A stretch of DNA of 64,000 nucleotides from Fratercula arctica (taxonomy: Eukaryota > Chordata > Aves > Charadriiformes > Alcidae): positions 16,800,100 through 16,864,099 of the forward strand of contig CANTUZ010000025.1 of the NCBI GenBank assembly GCA_947846985.1, read 5' to 3'. Shown here one piece after another: positions 38,301 to 53,300 of the stretch. The position numbers and the translations under genes were made by a program. Numbering within the stretch: the first letter of the stretch is position 1; each line of letters starts with the position of its first letter. Under the pieces are notes generated by a model, which saw nothing but the letters and a program-made list of their open reading frames with translations, was not told the DNA's origin and did no database searches.

Positions 38301-41300
38301 AGAAACACCTTTCATTCAGGCTACTGCGATTCCTCTGGCATCTGCAACAATTCAGGACAGGAGGTTCTAGAGCGCTTTCAGAGCACATATGGGGGAAAAT
38401 ACATTTTGGAAACAAATAGTGTAATTCTTTTTCATTGAAAATGTTGATACTTTCCCAGCACTGGATTAAAGAGGAAATACTTAGTAAATACTCGGAACCC
38501 CACAGAGAGTTTATATTTGCATGACGCCTTCAGGAAACATTTTGATACGCAAAACTGGTTATGTTTCTCCAGGTAGTTGCCCAGTTATCTCCTTTATAAT
38601 GTAACTGCAGATGAAAGACATTAATTTTCCAAGTAGCTAATATGAGCTAATTTTGTTTTCTTTTTTTTTTTTTTAGATGAAAGAAGAAATGGGACTGGGT
38701 AATAGAGAGAGGGATTTCCATACTGCTCTTCCTCTGTGTATGCTCTTATCTGACATCCTTCACTAGCCCACTGCAGACTTTATGAATTTCCATGCAAATA
38801 CATCCCCCTCATTCACATCTTTAGTAACTCCACATTGGTAACTCATTTATTTCCAGTACTGTTGATTTGTAACTAACATAACAGCACTGTAAATTAAGGA
38901 GAAAAAGAAAATGAAAACTAATATTTGTGATTAACAAGCCAAATCAACAGCTCAACTTTGTACAACCTGCTTCCAGCCCCACACCTTGTCTGCCACTCCT
39001 TCCCCTGCTTCCATCTTCCTTCCCAGCACACTCTCTTCTGCTTTATAACTACTACCCCAGGTTACAGCCTCCTCTATCAAACCCAGGGTGCTAGTAAGGG
39101 CCCTCAGCCTGTTGCTCTGAGATGTGCTGGCTACACTGCAGCATGCTTGAAGTCTTACAGAGAGGAGCCAGGGGCTCCTGAGGTAATAGGAGCCAACAGG
39201 GAAACACCAGTGAAATACCATAAAGGAATTAAGGGGTGTTCCTCTAAGAAGGTGACGTGACAGACAGCCCAGCTGAAGTGCCTCTACACCAATGCACACA
39301 GCATGGGCAACAAACAGGAGGAGTTGGAAGCCATTGTGTTGCTAGAAAGCTATGACCTAGTTGCCATTATTGAAACTTGGTGGGCCAAATCCCATGACTA
39401 GAGTGCAGCTATCAATGGCTACAGGTTATTCAGAAGAGACAGGCAAGGAAGGATGGGTGGAGGCATTGACCTCTACATCAAGCAATGGCTAGAGCGTGAA
39501 GAGCTGTCTCTGAAGAATAGCCACGAGCAGGTTGAAAGCTTATAGGTAAGAATTAGAGACCAAGGCAACAAAGGGAACCTTGCGGTTGGTGTTTACTACA
39601 CCTGATCAAGGGGAGCCTACTGATGAAGCCTTCTTACTCCAGCTACAGGAGGCATTGCGCTTGCAGGTTCTCGTCCTGCTGGGGAACTTCAACCACCCCG
39701 ACATGTGCTGGAAAAGTATAGCACAGCGAGCTGTAGGCAATCCAGGAGACTCCTAGAGTGCATCAAGGATAACTTCTTAAGCCAGGTAATAGACAGCCCT
39801 ACCAGAAAGGATGCAATGCTGGACCTGTTGGTCACGCCAAGACTGGAGGCAGCCTGGGCTGCAGTGATTATGCACTGGTAGAGTTTGCAGTCCTTAGGGA
39901 TATGGGTCAGGCGAAGAGCGAAGTCAGGACCCTGAATTTTAGGAAAGCAAAATTCCAGCTCTTCAAGGAATTAGTCAATTCCTAGGAAATTAGTCAATTT
40001 CCTTGGGAAACTGCCCTCAGGGACAAGGGAGCAGAACAGAGCTGGCAGATCTTTAAGGATGTTTTCCATAGAGCTCAAGAGCTCTTGATCCCCAGGTGCA
40101 AGAAATCAGGCAAGGAAGGCAAGAGACCAGCATGGATGGTCAAACAAAAGGGCAAGAAGGAAATGCACAGGCAGTGGAAGAAGGGACAGGTATCCTGGGA
40201 AGAGTACAGGGATGCTGCCCGGTTGCGTAGGGATGGGGCAAGGAAGGCCAAGGCGCCGCTGGAGCTGAACTTGGCAAGGGATGCTAATAATAACAATCAA
40301 TGACATAGTGGGATCGAGTGCACCCTAGGCAAGTTTGCAGATGACACCAAGCTGAGTGGTGCGGTTGGCACACCTGAGGGATGGGATGCCATCCAGAGGG
40401 ACCCAGACAAGCTCGAGAAGCGGGCCCGTGTGAACATCATGAGGTTCAACAAGGCCAAGTGCAGGGTCCTGTACCGGGACAACCCTCAGTATCAGTACAG
40501 GTTGGGGGATGAAGGGATCCAGAGCAGCCCTGAGGAGAAGGACTTGGGGTGTTGGTGGATGAAAAGCTGGACATGAGCCGGCAATATGCGCTCACAGCCC
40601 AGAAGGCCAACTGTGTCTTGGGCTGCATCAAAAGAAGTGTGGCTAGCAGGTCAAGGGAGGTGATTCTGCCCCTCTACTCTGCTCTCCAGAGACCCCACCT
40701 GGAGTACTATGTCCAGCTCTGGAGTCCTCAGCACAGGAAAGACATGAACCTGTAGGAGTGGGTCCAGAGGAGGGCCACGAAAATGATCAGAGGGCTGGAA
40801 CACCTCTCCTATGAGGAAAGGCTGAGAGAGTTGGGGTTATTCAGCCTGGAGAAGAGAAGGCTCCAGGGGAGACCTTATTGTGGCACTTCAGTACTTAAAG
40901 AGGCTTATAAGAAAGATGGGGACAAACTTTTTACCAGGGTCTGCGGTGATAGGACAAGGGGTAATGGTTTTAAACTAGAAGAGGGTAGATTCAGACTAGA
41001 TATAAGGAAGAAATTTTTTACAAGGGTGGTGAGGCACTGGAACAGGTTGCCCAGAGAGGTGGTGGAAGCCCCATCCCTGGAAGTTTTTAAGGCCAGGCTG
41101 GATGGGGCTCTGAGCAACCTGATCTAGTTGAAGATGTCCCTGCTCATTGCAGGGGGGTTTGACTAGATGATCTTTAAAGGTCCCTTCCAACCCTAACTAT
41201 TCTGTGATTCTATGATCACTCGGTGGTTCCCAAGTGTGGACAATAACATACATGAATTTCTCCATCCTGTCACAGTTTTATTTGTCTTCATCTCCTGTCA

Positions 41301-44300
41301 CAGAATATGGGAAGCAGCAAGGTATCCTGTTTTCCCAATCACAGACAAGCAGATCACATTCTTCATTTCTGAATCACCATGAGACCACTGTTAAGGGTTC
41401 CTTTCCAAATTATGTCTGTCTCTTGCCTTTAGCCGGGAGCGCATACTTCACACTTGAAACTTCATACAGGAACACACAGCTGCCTCTATCTTCAGAGAGG
41501 CAGACTGCTCTTTTGGCTTCCATTCAAGTGTCTACTCATGCTTTAGTTAATAATTCTTCTCTTCAAAGGTGGCAGATCTTGGAACTCTCCTCCATCCCAG
41601 AGATTCACATCCTTACCTTCCTGCATTGTACAGGTGGGTCTGCCAAAGCCATCCCAGTGTCACTGAGTGGATTCATATTTGTAAACATCTTTTCTTTTCT
41701 TTTTCTACTTAGATATTCACACCCTACTTCCCAATGCCTGTGAACCAATCACTTTTAGTAGGACTTACATTCTTAACTACATTAGGTGAGCTCTTAAGTA
41801 GTACTTAAGATATCTAAACAGTTTTTGACATACAAGGTTCTTCCAATAACTCTTCAAATCCCTTTGTCTCTCAAGGGATTGTTAGTACTAAAACAAAAAA
41901 TATTGCAAATTGCCTTCCCTTTATTCTAACCAGAGTCACTCAGGCTACAGCAGTTAACTGAACACTAACAGAATGGTTATTTTAACTGCAATTTGCTACA
42001 GGTCTTCATTCCAATCCTTCCACTTCTTGAAGCATCTTACCAGTTCCATCATCTGCATCATTCTGACCAGCCTCCCAAATCTCTGATTTTGTCCCAAAGC
42101 CATCAGTGGCAGAAGACTCCGTATAGTCTGCAGGGTTAAATGTCCTAAAGTTTTAAAAGTTAAGAAATGGAAGAGAACACATGGGTCATTCAATGAATGC
42201 AAGTGTCATCATTTTTAGCTGAAGTTGTATTAGATTTAATATCTCGATTTCCACGTAATTTGATAGATTTGGTTTCAAAATAAATTTTTCCTCTATGAGC
42301 AAACACAGATAAAAAAGGGAGAAGAGACAAGAAGAAAGAAGAGGAGAAAAAAGTGAAGAGACTGAAAAAAAAAAAATTACTGTAGAGAAACTGAATCAAA
42401 ACAACAATTCCTGAAAGAGCAGTTAACAGCATACCTACTCCTCCCAGTCTTATAAAGCATTATTTATATGCACAAAGATAAGCCCCTCTCAGTTGATAGT
42501 TTCTCAGCAGGTGTCTGACTGATGAGAAACCAGTATCATATCCTTTCAGAGCACCAGACCTGCACAGGACAGGAGTCGGAGCATCAGTAAGATTACTTCA
42601 GAATGCACTCCTAACACCAATGCCAAAACACACACATGCAGCTAAAAAGGTGAAAAAGGATTATTGAAGAAAAATCTCTTTTTATTTTATAATCTAGAAG
42701 TATGAACAAAAAGGATTATTAGAGAAGCCTTCTGTTCATCATGACATCACTGATATTACATGAAATGTCATTAAAGGCAAACATTGAGTGAAAGTAGTGG
42801 AGGCTACACTTCTCTGAAGCAAGTTATTCCAAGAAAACTCAGAACAAACTTTAGAGCTGCTGAGTAACTTCTACTGATTCTGTTTTAGGGTCAATGTATG
42901 TCCAAACAGCTAAAGCCTGAAACCTCAAAAACAGGAGAAAGCTTATAATCGCTAGTCTTTCTGGTTTTACATTGAACTTGGACATTCTACATTACACTGA
43001 AACAAATCTTTTTTTAAATTGACCTAGGACTATACATACCACACAGAACTTTCACCCTCCTAGGCACTATGTGGCTGCTACTGATGGAGAACCCATTTGT
43101 ACCTAAGTGTGAGATATTAACATTGAGTGAACTTACATTAGGTTTGTACGGATGTGTCTAGTTAGAAATACTGGTTTAAGACAAAAATAATTCATTAATC
43201 ATCTAACAGATCTGTGAATTTTTGCATTCATATTGGTTTATCAAACATACAGCAATATTAATACATACAGCAGCAATATTAATATTGTCACTTAATATTG
43301 CCACTGAGTTTGATCCTTGCCATAATCTGTGCTCTGCATGTTTCTTACCCCATGCCTTGGGCTGAAAACCTCCCTGCTCCTCTCCCTCTGCCACGTCCAA
43401 ACCCTAGGAGAGAAAACACCATTTAACAGCAACAGCAGAGGAGCTGCCAATCACTAGTCTGTCACATTAGAAAATACTATGGTCGAAGAAGAAAACTACC
43501 ATAAGTTAAATCATTTACTTCCCAAATTTCCTCACAGGAGAATGTTTCCCTAACACACAAAAGTAAGCCACAGTTCATCTAAAACTATGTGTGTGTTTCA
43601 GTAGAACTTGCGATTCTTTGCTATCTTTTCTGTATCTAGTGAAGTAGCTCCAAATGCCAAGAAAAAGACTTACCTAAAGACCCATCCCATGAGACTGCCA
43701 TTGCCAAATCATTAGACATTATTCAAAATTTTGTCTCTAATTTCTCACTCTTGCCTAAGATGTTTTAGAATCCCAGCCTCCCTGTGTACCCTGGATCTCT
43801 CAAGAAATTCCCCGTCACTCTTGTCTGAGGAGAAAGTTTAAATACTCCATTTGTTTCCTTCTCTGACTCAGCCCACCTGTCCACCCCTACCCTCCTGTGC
43901 CAACCTGCGATCACACATTCCTTCTGCTTCCCCCTTAATCATAGTTACTGATATGAAAATTACCCAATTGAAATTACTCAAACTTACTTGTTATCATCCA
44001 CAAGAACATTCATTTCTATTTTAACAACAACAAATATTTGTTGCCTCCAATTTTGGTTACCAGCCTCAGTTTACACGCTTCTTGAAACAGTGAATGGCTT
44101 TATTTTTGCATGTTGCATAGTGCCAACAAGGCATGAAAATTTCTGTATTACTTAACAATCCATAAAGCACACACCTACATAAACTGTTAGAAACTATTTC
44201 TTACATGTGGCATATTTCTGCATAGATTTTTTTTTTTCTCCTTTTTAGGACCTCAATATCTGAGGCTTTTCCAGTTTGTTGTTGGGATGGTTTTTTTTGA

Positions 44301-47300
44301 GGAAGACTATGAATATTATTTTATATTACAAAAATAGGAGGAGGTCAAGAGATACAGACTGAAAACAAAGCGATGTTTATTTTAATGACAAAATTATGTG
44401 GTAATTATAAGTAACCAAGCAACTACAAGTTTATCAGAGCACAAAAGTTATAATCCTAAGTCACCAATACACTGGTTGTCCAAACATCAGAATTACCCAT
44501 GATAGGCTGTTCAAATTTGGATCAAAATTACCCCTTATTTTCAGGGGACCACCTAAACTGAATAAGAACAGTAGTTCCAGGACATGGTAAAACCACTTTA
44601 GGAAGTTCCTATTTTAATGACTTTCCTTTTCCTCCTCTCACCACTCGTTCTTATCCTTGCCCTAGTTCACTGTCCAAGTTTTAAAAGACATTTCTGGACT
44701 TCTAAAATGTCTACTACCTACATTTTCACAGATTTCTTAGAAGCATCAAAACAGCAAAATAGTTTTACCCACATTTTAATGAAAGAGTTTACCCATATCC
44801 TATACAAGATGACAACTGCTAGCTACAGAGGAACCATAGAAACCTGCAGAGGAAGGATTCACATCCAGGAACACAGCACTGGACCCCCAGAAGCACTGAA
44901 GTCTGACACTAGGCCAGGCCTGCTATCTCTACATTTTCCCCTCTGCTCTCTTTTCACAATCGATTGGAGAGAGTACAGAAAGAGATTAGGAAAGAAGTAA
45001 CAACAGCTGCAACCTGGCAATCAACATCCCTCTTCACCAAGCCCACATGTGAAGCTGTGCTCTTTGCTCTGCCATGAACAACAGTGCCCCAGACCCTGCT
45101 GTACCCAACTGATTGTAACTCAGCCTCTGAACCTCCTTGCTCAGTCCACCTATTCTAGTGCTCTTCTCTCCTTTGCCCACCTAAAATCCCCAATCTGGGA
45201 AGCTGATCCATGGCATAACGGGGTTACAGCTCTTAGATGCACAGAAGTCAGTGCACTCCAGATTATCTTTCTGCCCAGTAAATAATTTTTTTTTAAGAGT
45301 AGAACCAGCTAAACAAGTTTACTTGGGGACACTGTAGGGGCCATCTATGTAATAAATTTACTTCCTACAGCTATCAACACAGCATTAAACACCATTTACT
45401 AATTATGCACAGAAGAGAGATCAACAGGTTTTTTTTGCAAGCTCAGCTATAAGACCGATTGGGAGCTGTGAATCACGGAAACAGTCAAGCAGAAATATTT
45501 TTGAGTGAGGCTGATATTAAGTACAGAGAAATTAGCTGGAATAGCTAGCACGGAAGTACAAATAGATTTTAGAAGAGGAGGTAAGTCTCCCCAGCCTCCC
45601 AAGTGCAAAAGTCTGAAAGAATAACGTTAGCATAGAGTTCAAGATCCTTACGGCAGTGAGGAAGGTGCGCAGCAAGCTCCCTACCCTGGGCTTCAGGAGA
45701 GCAGACTTTGGCCTCTTGAGGGACCTGCTTGGTAGGGTTCCATGGAATAAAGCCCTGGAGGGGATAGGGACCCAAGAGAGCTGGTTAGTATTCAAATATC
45801 ACCTCCTCCAAGCTCAGGAGCGGTGCATCCCAAGAAAGAAGTAGTCAGGCAAAAAAGCCAGGAGGCCTGCGTGGATGAACAAGGAGCTCCTGGACAAGCT
45901 CAAAAGCAAAAAGGAGGCCTACAGAGGGTGGAAGCAAGGACAGGTAGCCTGGGTGGAATACAGAGAAACTGTCCGAGGGACCAGGAACCACATTAGGCAA
46001 GCTAAAGCCCAGACAGAATTAAAACTGGCCAGGGACATCAAGGGCAACAAGACAAACTTCTATAAGTACGTCTGAGACAAAGGCAAGACTAGGGAAGATG
46101 TGGGCCCTCTCCGGAAGGAGACAGGAGACCTGGTCACCCAGGATATGGAGAAGGCTGAGGTACTGAATGACTTTTTCGCCTCGGTCTTCACTGGCAAGGG
46201 CTCTAACCACACCACCCAAGTTCCAGAAGGCAATCTGGAGGAACCTGGTTTGAGATAAAAGAGAACCAACTTTCTGTTCAGTAATTTTACTTCTTAGCTA
46301 GGCCTCTTCTAACGCTCTGAAATTAACAGCATGTTGTGTCGAAAACGGTTTGTTTTCAGAGTGATAAGACCAACGTTTACAGTTAGTGCCAAGGAATGGC
46401 ATGCAGAGAGGCTCTTGCTTATACTTATTGCTGTAACAACCAAGGTCAGCTAATTTTGTTATTTGCCCCACTGGAGGGTCAGAAATGGAAAAGCGTAGAG
46501 GGGTCACACCTGCAGGGAGGAGCAGACAGGACAGGTGACCCAAAACTGACCAACAGGATATTCCATCCCATCTGCCCCATGCTCAGTATAAAAGCTGAGG
46601 GATCAAAGGGTCAGTCTCTTTCTTCAATGGCTGACGTCCAAGGAGGACCCTGTCTGTTCATCTGCCTTTGATCCCGATCCATGAGTTCCCGACTCCAGCT
46701 GTGGAATCCAGTTCCCACCCATTGCTGAGTCCAGTCTGGGACTTCCCCAGTGCCTGCTGGTGGCGTCATCCTGGGAGTTTGATACGGTTTTGTATATACT
46801 GTATCTATTTCATTATTTCCTTTTTAATTTCATTATTAATATTTCATTGAAGTAGTTTAGTTTCTTCTAAACTTGGAAATCTCTTTGTCTCTCCTCCTCC
46901 TCCTCTCTGTGTGCGAGAGGTGGGGGGGGAGAGCATCTGTCGCTGGCCATTGGCCAATTTGGCCAAAACCACAACACTGGAAAAGGGGAAACGTAACCCC
47001 CATTTTCAAAAAGGGAAAAAAGGAAGACCTGGGGAACTATGGGTCGGTCAGTCTCACCTCTGTGCCTGGCAAGATCATCAACCAATTTTCTGTTCAGTAA
47101 TTTTGCTTTGCAGCTAAGCCTCTTCTAACTAACTGAACTCTCTGAAATTAACAGGACATTGTCCAGACACTGTTTGCTCTCAGAGTGATAATACCTATGT
47201 TTATAGTTAATGCCAAGGAATGGCATGCAGAGAGGCTCTTGCTTATACTTATTGCTATAACAACCAAGGTCAGCTAACTTTGTTATTTCCCCTTCTACTC

Positions 47301-50300
47301 TGCCCTGGTGAGGCCACATCTTGGAGTATTGTGTCCAGTTCTGGGCTCCCCAGTTCAAGATCAAGGAACTACTGAAGAGAGTCCAGCGGAGGGCTACAAA
47401 GACGATCAAGGGACTAGAGCACCTCTCTCATGAGGAAAGACTGAGAGACCTGGGTCTGTTTAGCCTGGAGAAGAGAAGACTGAGAGGGGACCTCATCAAT
47501 GCTTACAAATATCTAAAGGGCGGGTGTCAAGAGGATGGGGCCAGACTCTTCTCAGTGGTACCCAGCGACAGGACAAGGGGCAACGGGCACAAACTGGAAC
47601 ATAGGAAATTCTGTCTGAACATCAGGAAAAACTTATTTCCTTTAAGGGTGACAGAGCACTGGAACAGGCTGCCCAGAGAGGTGGTGGAGTCTCCTTCTCT
47701 GGAGACATTCAAAACCCGCCTAGATGCGTTTCTATCCAGCCTGCCCTAGGTGAACCTGCTTTAGTAGAGGGGTTGGACTAGATAATCTCCAAAGGTCCCT
47801 TCCAACCCCTATCATTCTGTGATTCTGTGAAGAGGAAGGGAATTGCGGAACAGAAGTAAAAACAACAAATCCATTTTCACTTGGCAAATCAGGAGAATTG
47901 TTACACATGAATCTGTAACAATTTCTATACTGAATCAAGTCCAAAAATTCATCTACCTGCTATCCTATTATCAGCTATGGTCAATTAGATATCTAGGGAA
48001 GAGTACAAGAACTGAAACCACAGTGCAGTTTCTCTGGACACTCTCCTGGTCTTCAACTGTTTGTGGCTCAGACTTCTTCAGCCAAAGATAACTTACATAT
48101 ATCAAAACCCTCAATGGTTTTTCCTTTTCTTGCTGTGGTTCTTTTTTTAGGGTGAAATTGTCAAGTCTCTCTGTGTGTAAGTTTTCAGCACCCACAACAT
48201 CTTATTGAAAGGAGTTCCTCAGGTTAACTGCATGTATGAAGAATCACCTCCATAAGTTCATTTTGAACCTGTAACCCACTGATTTCATTTAATATTCCCT
48301 CATTTCCATAATTGCTTGGAGTGGTCAATTGATTTCCCCACAGAACCTTCTCCACAGAAATTTTACAGATCTCTACCATACACCTAACTCAGCCCTCTGT
48401 TTTGCAGGTAGAGAAGTCCTAGACTGCTTTTTCCTCACACACCATAAATGGAGTCTTCCCAGTGCCTTCAAAAGCCTTTTCTAGCTCTACTGCATACTTT
48501 TCAACATGGAATGGAGGACAGTGGGAGAACAAGACCTGCACTTAAAACTGAAGATCTTAGAACAGTACAAAACAGCAGCATAAAAAAAATACACGTGCCT
48601 GTAAAGTTTGTCAATTTGTATACAATAATTGCTTGTAACCTTGAGTTCAGTATTAAATTGAGTGCATCCTCAGCAAGTTTGTAACACTGCAGCTCATTAA
48701 AAAAAATGAGTAAACATTTCTAGAGCTGACAATCCTAAAAACATAACCATCTTCCTCCATAATTCCTTCACAATATTGCATTCCAGTTACAAATCCTTGC
48801 AATACTGACATAAACAGTCATTTTGATGCAATTACTATCCATCACCATTATAGTATTTTTTATATCTAAAGTAAGCTCATTCAAAAAATTCAGTTCTGAA
48901 AAGAAAGACAGACAGGCTGGGGAGATGAGGAGGGGGTGTTGCCCTCTATGTCAATGAACAGCTGGAGTGCATGGTGCTCCACCTGGGGATGGATGAAGAC
49001 CCAACAGAGAGCTTATGGGAGCACAGGGGCAGGGGACATTACAGTGGGGGTCTGCTACAGGCCACCTGACCAGGATGATGGAGTGGATGAGGCCCTCCAT
49101 AGACAGATTGGAGCAGCATCGCGTCCACAGACCCTGGTCCTCATGGGGGACTTCAACCACACCGATATCTGTTGGAGGGATAACACAGCGGGGCACAAGA
49201 AATCCAGGAAGTTGTTGGAATATATTTGAAACGTCGTGGCAGTCTGGTGAAGTTCCCACTGACTGGAAAAGGGGAAACATAACCCCCATTTTCAAAAAGG
49301 GAAAAAAGGATGACCCAGGGAACTACAGGCCGGTCAGTCTCACCTCTGTGCCCGGCAAGGTCATGGAGCAGATCCTCCTGGAATCTCTGCTAAGGCACAT
49401 GGAAAATAAGGAGGTGATTGGTGATAGCCAACATGGCTTCACCAAGGGCAAATCATGCCTGACAAATTTGGTGGCCTTCTACTATGTTGCCACAGCATTG
49501 GTAGATAAGGGGAGAGCAACCGACGTCATCTACCTGGACTTATGCAAAGCATTTGACACTGTCCTGCATGATATCCTGGTATCTATATTGGAAAAGCATG
49601 GATTTGATGGATGGACCACTCGGTGGATAAGGAACTGCCTAGATGGTCGCACTCAAAGGGTTGCGGTCAATGGCTCAATGTCCAAGTGGAAACCAGTGAC
49701 AAGTGGTGTTCCTCAGGGGTCAGTACTGGGACCAGTGCTGTTTAACATCTTTGTTGGCAACATGGACAGTGGGAATGAGTGAACCCTCAGCAAGTTTGCT
49801 TGATAAAGGTGGTCATGTACAGGATTTCAGGCTCTGAGTCAGCCTCATTCAGATACCTGCTTGTAACCTTGAGTTCAGTATTAAATTGAGTGCATCCTCA
49901 GCAAGTTTGCTGAGGACACCAAGCTGTGTGGCACGGTCAACACGCTTGAGGGAAGGGATGCCATCCAGAGGGACCTGGACAGGCTTGAGAGGTGGGCCTA
50001 TGCGAACCTCATGAAGTTCAGCCAGGCCAAGTGCAAGGTCCTGCACCTAGGTCATGGCAATCCCAAGCAGAAATACAGGTTGGGCAGAGAATGGCTTGAG
50101 AGCAGCCCTGAGGAAGAAGGATTTGGGGGTGCTGGTGGATGAAAAACTGGACATGAGCCAGTGACAATCCCATTTCTGCTATTTTCAGTCCATAACATTT
50201 CTTAAAATTAGGTTGTTCTACAGTGAAGCAGTAATACAAGGGCCCAGCAAATCTTCCCCTAGAAAGCAACCAGTAAGATAACTCCAACCTGTGAAGGCAG

Positions 50301-53300
50301 CTTAAAATAGCGAGACAGTGCGTTGCTCAGATATTAGCTGACCCCTAATTTTTGTATCCAATGCCTAGATTCCTACACACACAGTGCATGAAACGTTTCT
50401 AAAAATGGGTTCTGTGGTGATTAACAGCAATCTATTTACTTTCAGATGAAGTACTTTATCCCATATTAGACTACTCTGTGTAACAAAGAGACTACTGAAT
50501 GAAATGGCAGGAAGCTTTTTTTTATTATTTCTACTAATATCCAAAGAAAGAAGGTCATGCATCCTGAAATACTGAGAAGTGAATTACACAGCTTTATACA
50601 ACTCCCTGTAGATTTCAGGGGCTTGCATTATAAAATTAAATTAGGTATTTTCTGCCACAGAATACACACACTTGTAATACGATTATCCTGAAGTCGTTCA
50701 ACGGGTTTATCACAGACAGTTGAGAACACTTCATTAAGATACTTTGCTCACATGAACATACAGTCTAAAATATTTGGTAGATACAGTAATACTATGTACA
50801 CTAAGCCAGCAAACAGAAATTGGTTGAAGTTGTTCCTATTTCTTCAGTCAGATATGTCAGTTTGATCTGATGATTAAGCGCTTTGACTTGAGACATGATA
50901 TTCATCTAGAGAGCTACAGTGTTGACAACAAAAGCAGTGTATCGTTCATAAGGTTACAAGGCAAGAAATAGACTGCATTTGAAATTAACCTCTAAGTTTC
51001 ACCCAACAATTAAAAAAATCCTACCTTTGTATTTATAATTTGAGTATAAAGGATTATTTCATAAAACAACAAATCAAGAGACTTACATTCCATCTATTAA
51101 CAGTGCTAACATACCAAAAACTTTAGCTGTGAACTATACCACACCCTCCTCTGCAAAGCTACCTCTCTGCATACACCATTTGGTATTTGCTGATTCACAG
51201 GCACAGCCTATGCCTGAACATTCTCAAAACCCTATGGAAGCTACGTGTCTTTGCATCTTTCCACTCCTTCAAGATGCAGATATTGAGACAATGAAGCTGG
51301 ATGTGCTTGTCTTTGAATGCTGGATATTCCAATCCAAATTACTGGATAGTCTGAAGAGAATCGTTTGAAGGCAGAATTTTTCACGAGTCAGACATTACTT
51401 AAGTACATTAGCTCTGCTGTGCGCTTTATCAATTTAACTCATTTAATACCCACCTCCCCACACAATCTGCGCTGTACCTAGGTTACTCATTTTCATTCCT
51501 CCTGCTCTAAGAAAAAACAAGCTTCTTTCTACTCAAACCCAAGAAAATCCAAACCAACTACACATCCCTTGATTCCACATCAAATCCATTTTCAACATCT
51601 TTCCTATCTCTTCTACAGGATAGGATCAGAGTTGTACCTAAGACTCCGCAGTATTCTTTTTCCACAGTTCTCCTCATCAACTCTTCCATGCCAAATTCCT
51701 TCTCTTACCAAAAAGCCTCTAAGGTGGCTTGTACTTTCTCTGATTGGGTACCAAAACCAGAAGGCAAGCCTGGCAACCAGATCCACCCCAAAGAAACAGC
51801 ACAAGTACACATCAAATCCCTCCCTGAGAGTCCTACAGATGGAATCTTGTAGTCTCCTGCTGCCAAGGTACATTCTGAGGAGCCCAATACACTCCTACTC
51901 ACAAAAGGCTGGCATGAGTCCATCTAGGAAAACAGCTCTCCATAGCCAGAGCACACCAGCCTGCTACACAGGAAGTTACCATAAAGGTTATTTGCGTCAA
52001 TTCTTTTAAGTTGCTTTGAGACCAAGATACGACAAGGGGTAAGGGAGGGGGACGCACCTAAATTAAAGGTGTCTGAAGTGCTTATGGAATCAAAGGATAA
52101 CTAACAAATGCTTAAAAAGAAGTGTTTAAAGAAATAAATGGAAGAGTTCCACTTCAAGACATGAAATCAGTGCCAGTCCCACACCAATGCCACCATCTCA
52201 CCTCTCCCACGGCCACGTTTCCCACGGTCTGAAGGCTTGTCTCTCTGATTGTTGTCCACTCCATTCTCTTCAGCTCTAACTGTGGAGAGAGGACAGCTTA
52301 AGAGAAGTTTTAGAGACTCATACATGAGACAATATAGCCATCTGCTTAACCTGAACCCCAAAAGGCAAGATTTTAAAGTGGACTGGTGAACAGATCTCAG
52401 TCACCCCTCTTCTTTGAGGGCCTAACTACAAGCAAGTTATGTTTACTTTGCACTGGACAATTAGGAAGCAAAATATCTAATAAGAGGAAAACGTCCCTCA
52501 GCAGACACTTCTGGTTCAGGGGTTTTTTTGGGAGGGGGGGAAAGTGGTGTTTTGCAGCCTACACTATAAAATTAATTATGACCTCACCTCTTTAACGAGG
52601 TAGGAAATAAAGCTGCCTCATACTATGCTTCCTTGATAACACACTGAGTGGCAACAGTGAAAGAATAAGGGATAACCAAGAACAACTCTTCTCCTGTCTG
52701 CCCATACCACATTCCTGTACAACCAGGGAAACTTAAAAGAACTCTCCTCTATTTAAATCAGAGGGATGACAACTGGGTGAAGGTGAGGCATTAGAAAAAC
52801 ACTGCAACTTAACTATTTTGTGGAAAACTTCTGAGGAGGTACTCTGAAAGATGGCTGGCTCCTTGAAGAAGGAAAAAAAAAAAAAAAAGACTGGCTGCTT
52901 AAAACACTGCTGAGATTTTGTACTGCACAACTTTTCCTGATGGCAGCAATAAAATCATTAACGCTTGGAGACTGGGAAGAGAACATCAAGATTTGGTAAC
53001 CATCTGAAAAATCTTTAATTCCAGTTTACAAAAAGCAGCATTTGGCTCCGGCAAAAATTTTGCCTCTCACTTTCATTTTGATGGATCCAATTTCAATTTG
53101 TTCTAAGCATAGCTGCAAGTTTTATTAATATTTTTTCCTAACTTAATGTTCCTCTATTGTACAAAGATTCACAATGTCTTCACTGGCACAATATTTGAAT
53201 ATATTCCAATAATGTATTAGAAGAGTTGGCTAATATTGTAAATATTTTTATATTTTTCCTGCTTTTAAGTGAAAAGCTAAACATTTTTTTTCATTCTAGT

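Noticed and set aside
51569..52009. 146-codon plus-strand open frame in an intron
   Set aside because: No recognisable domain or repeat similarity, surrounded by unique intron; its length is compatible with chance.
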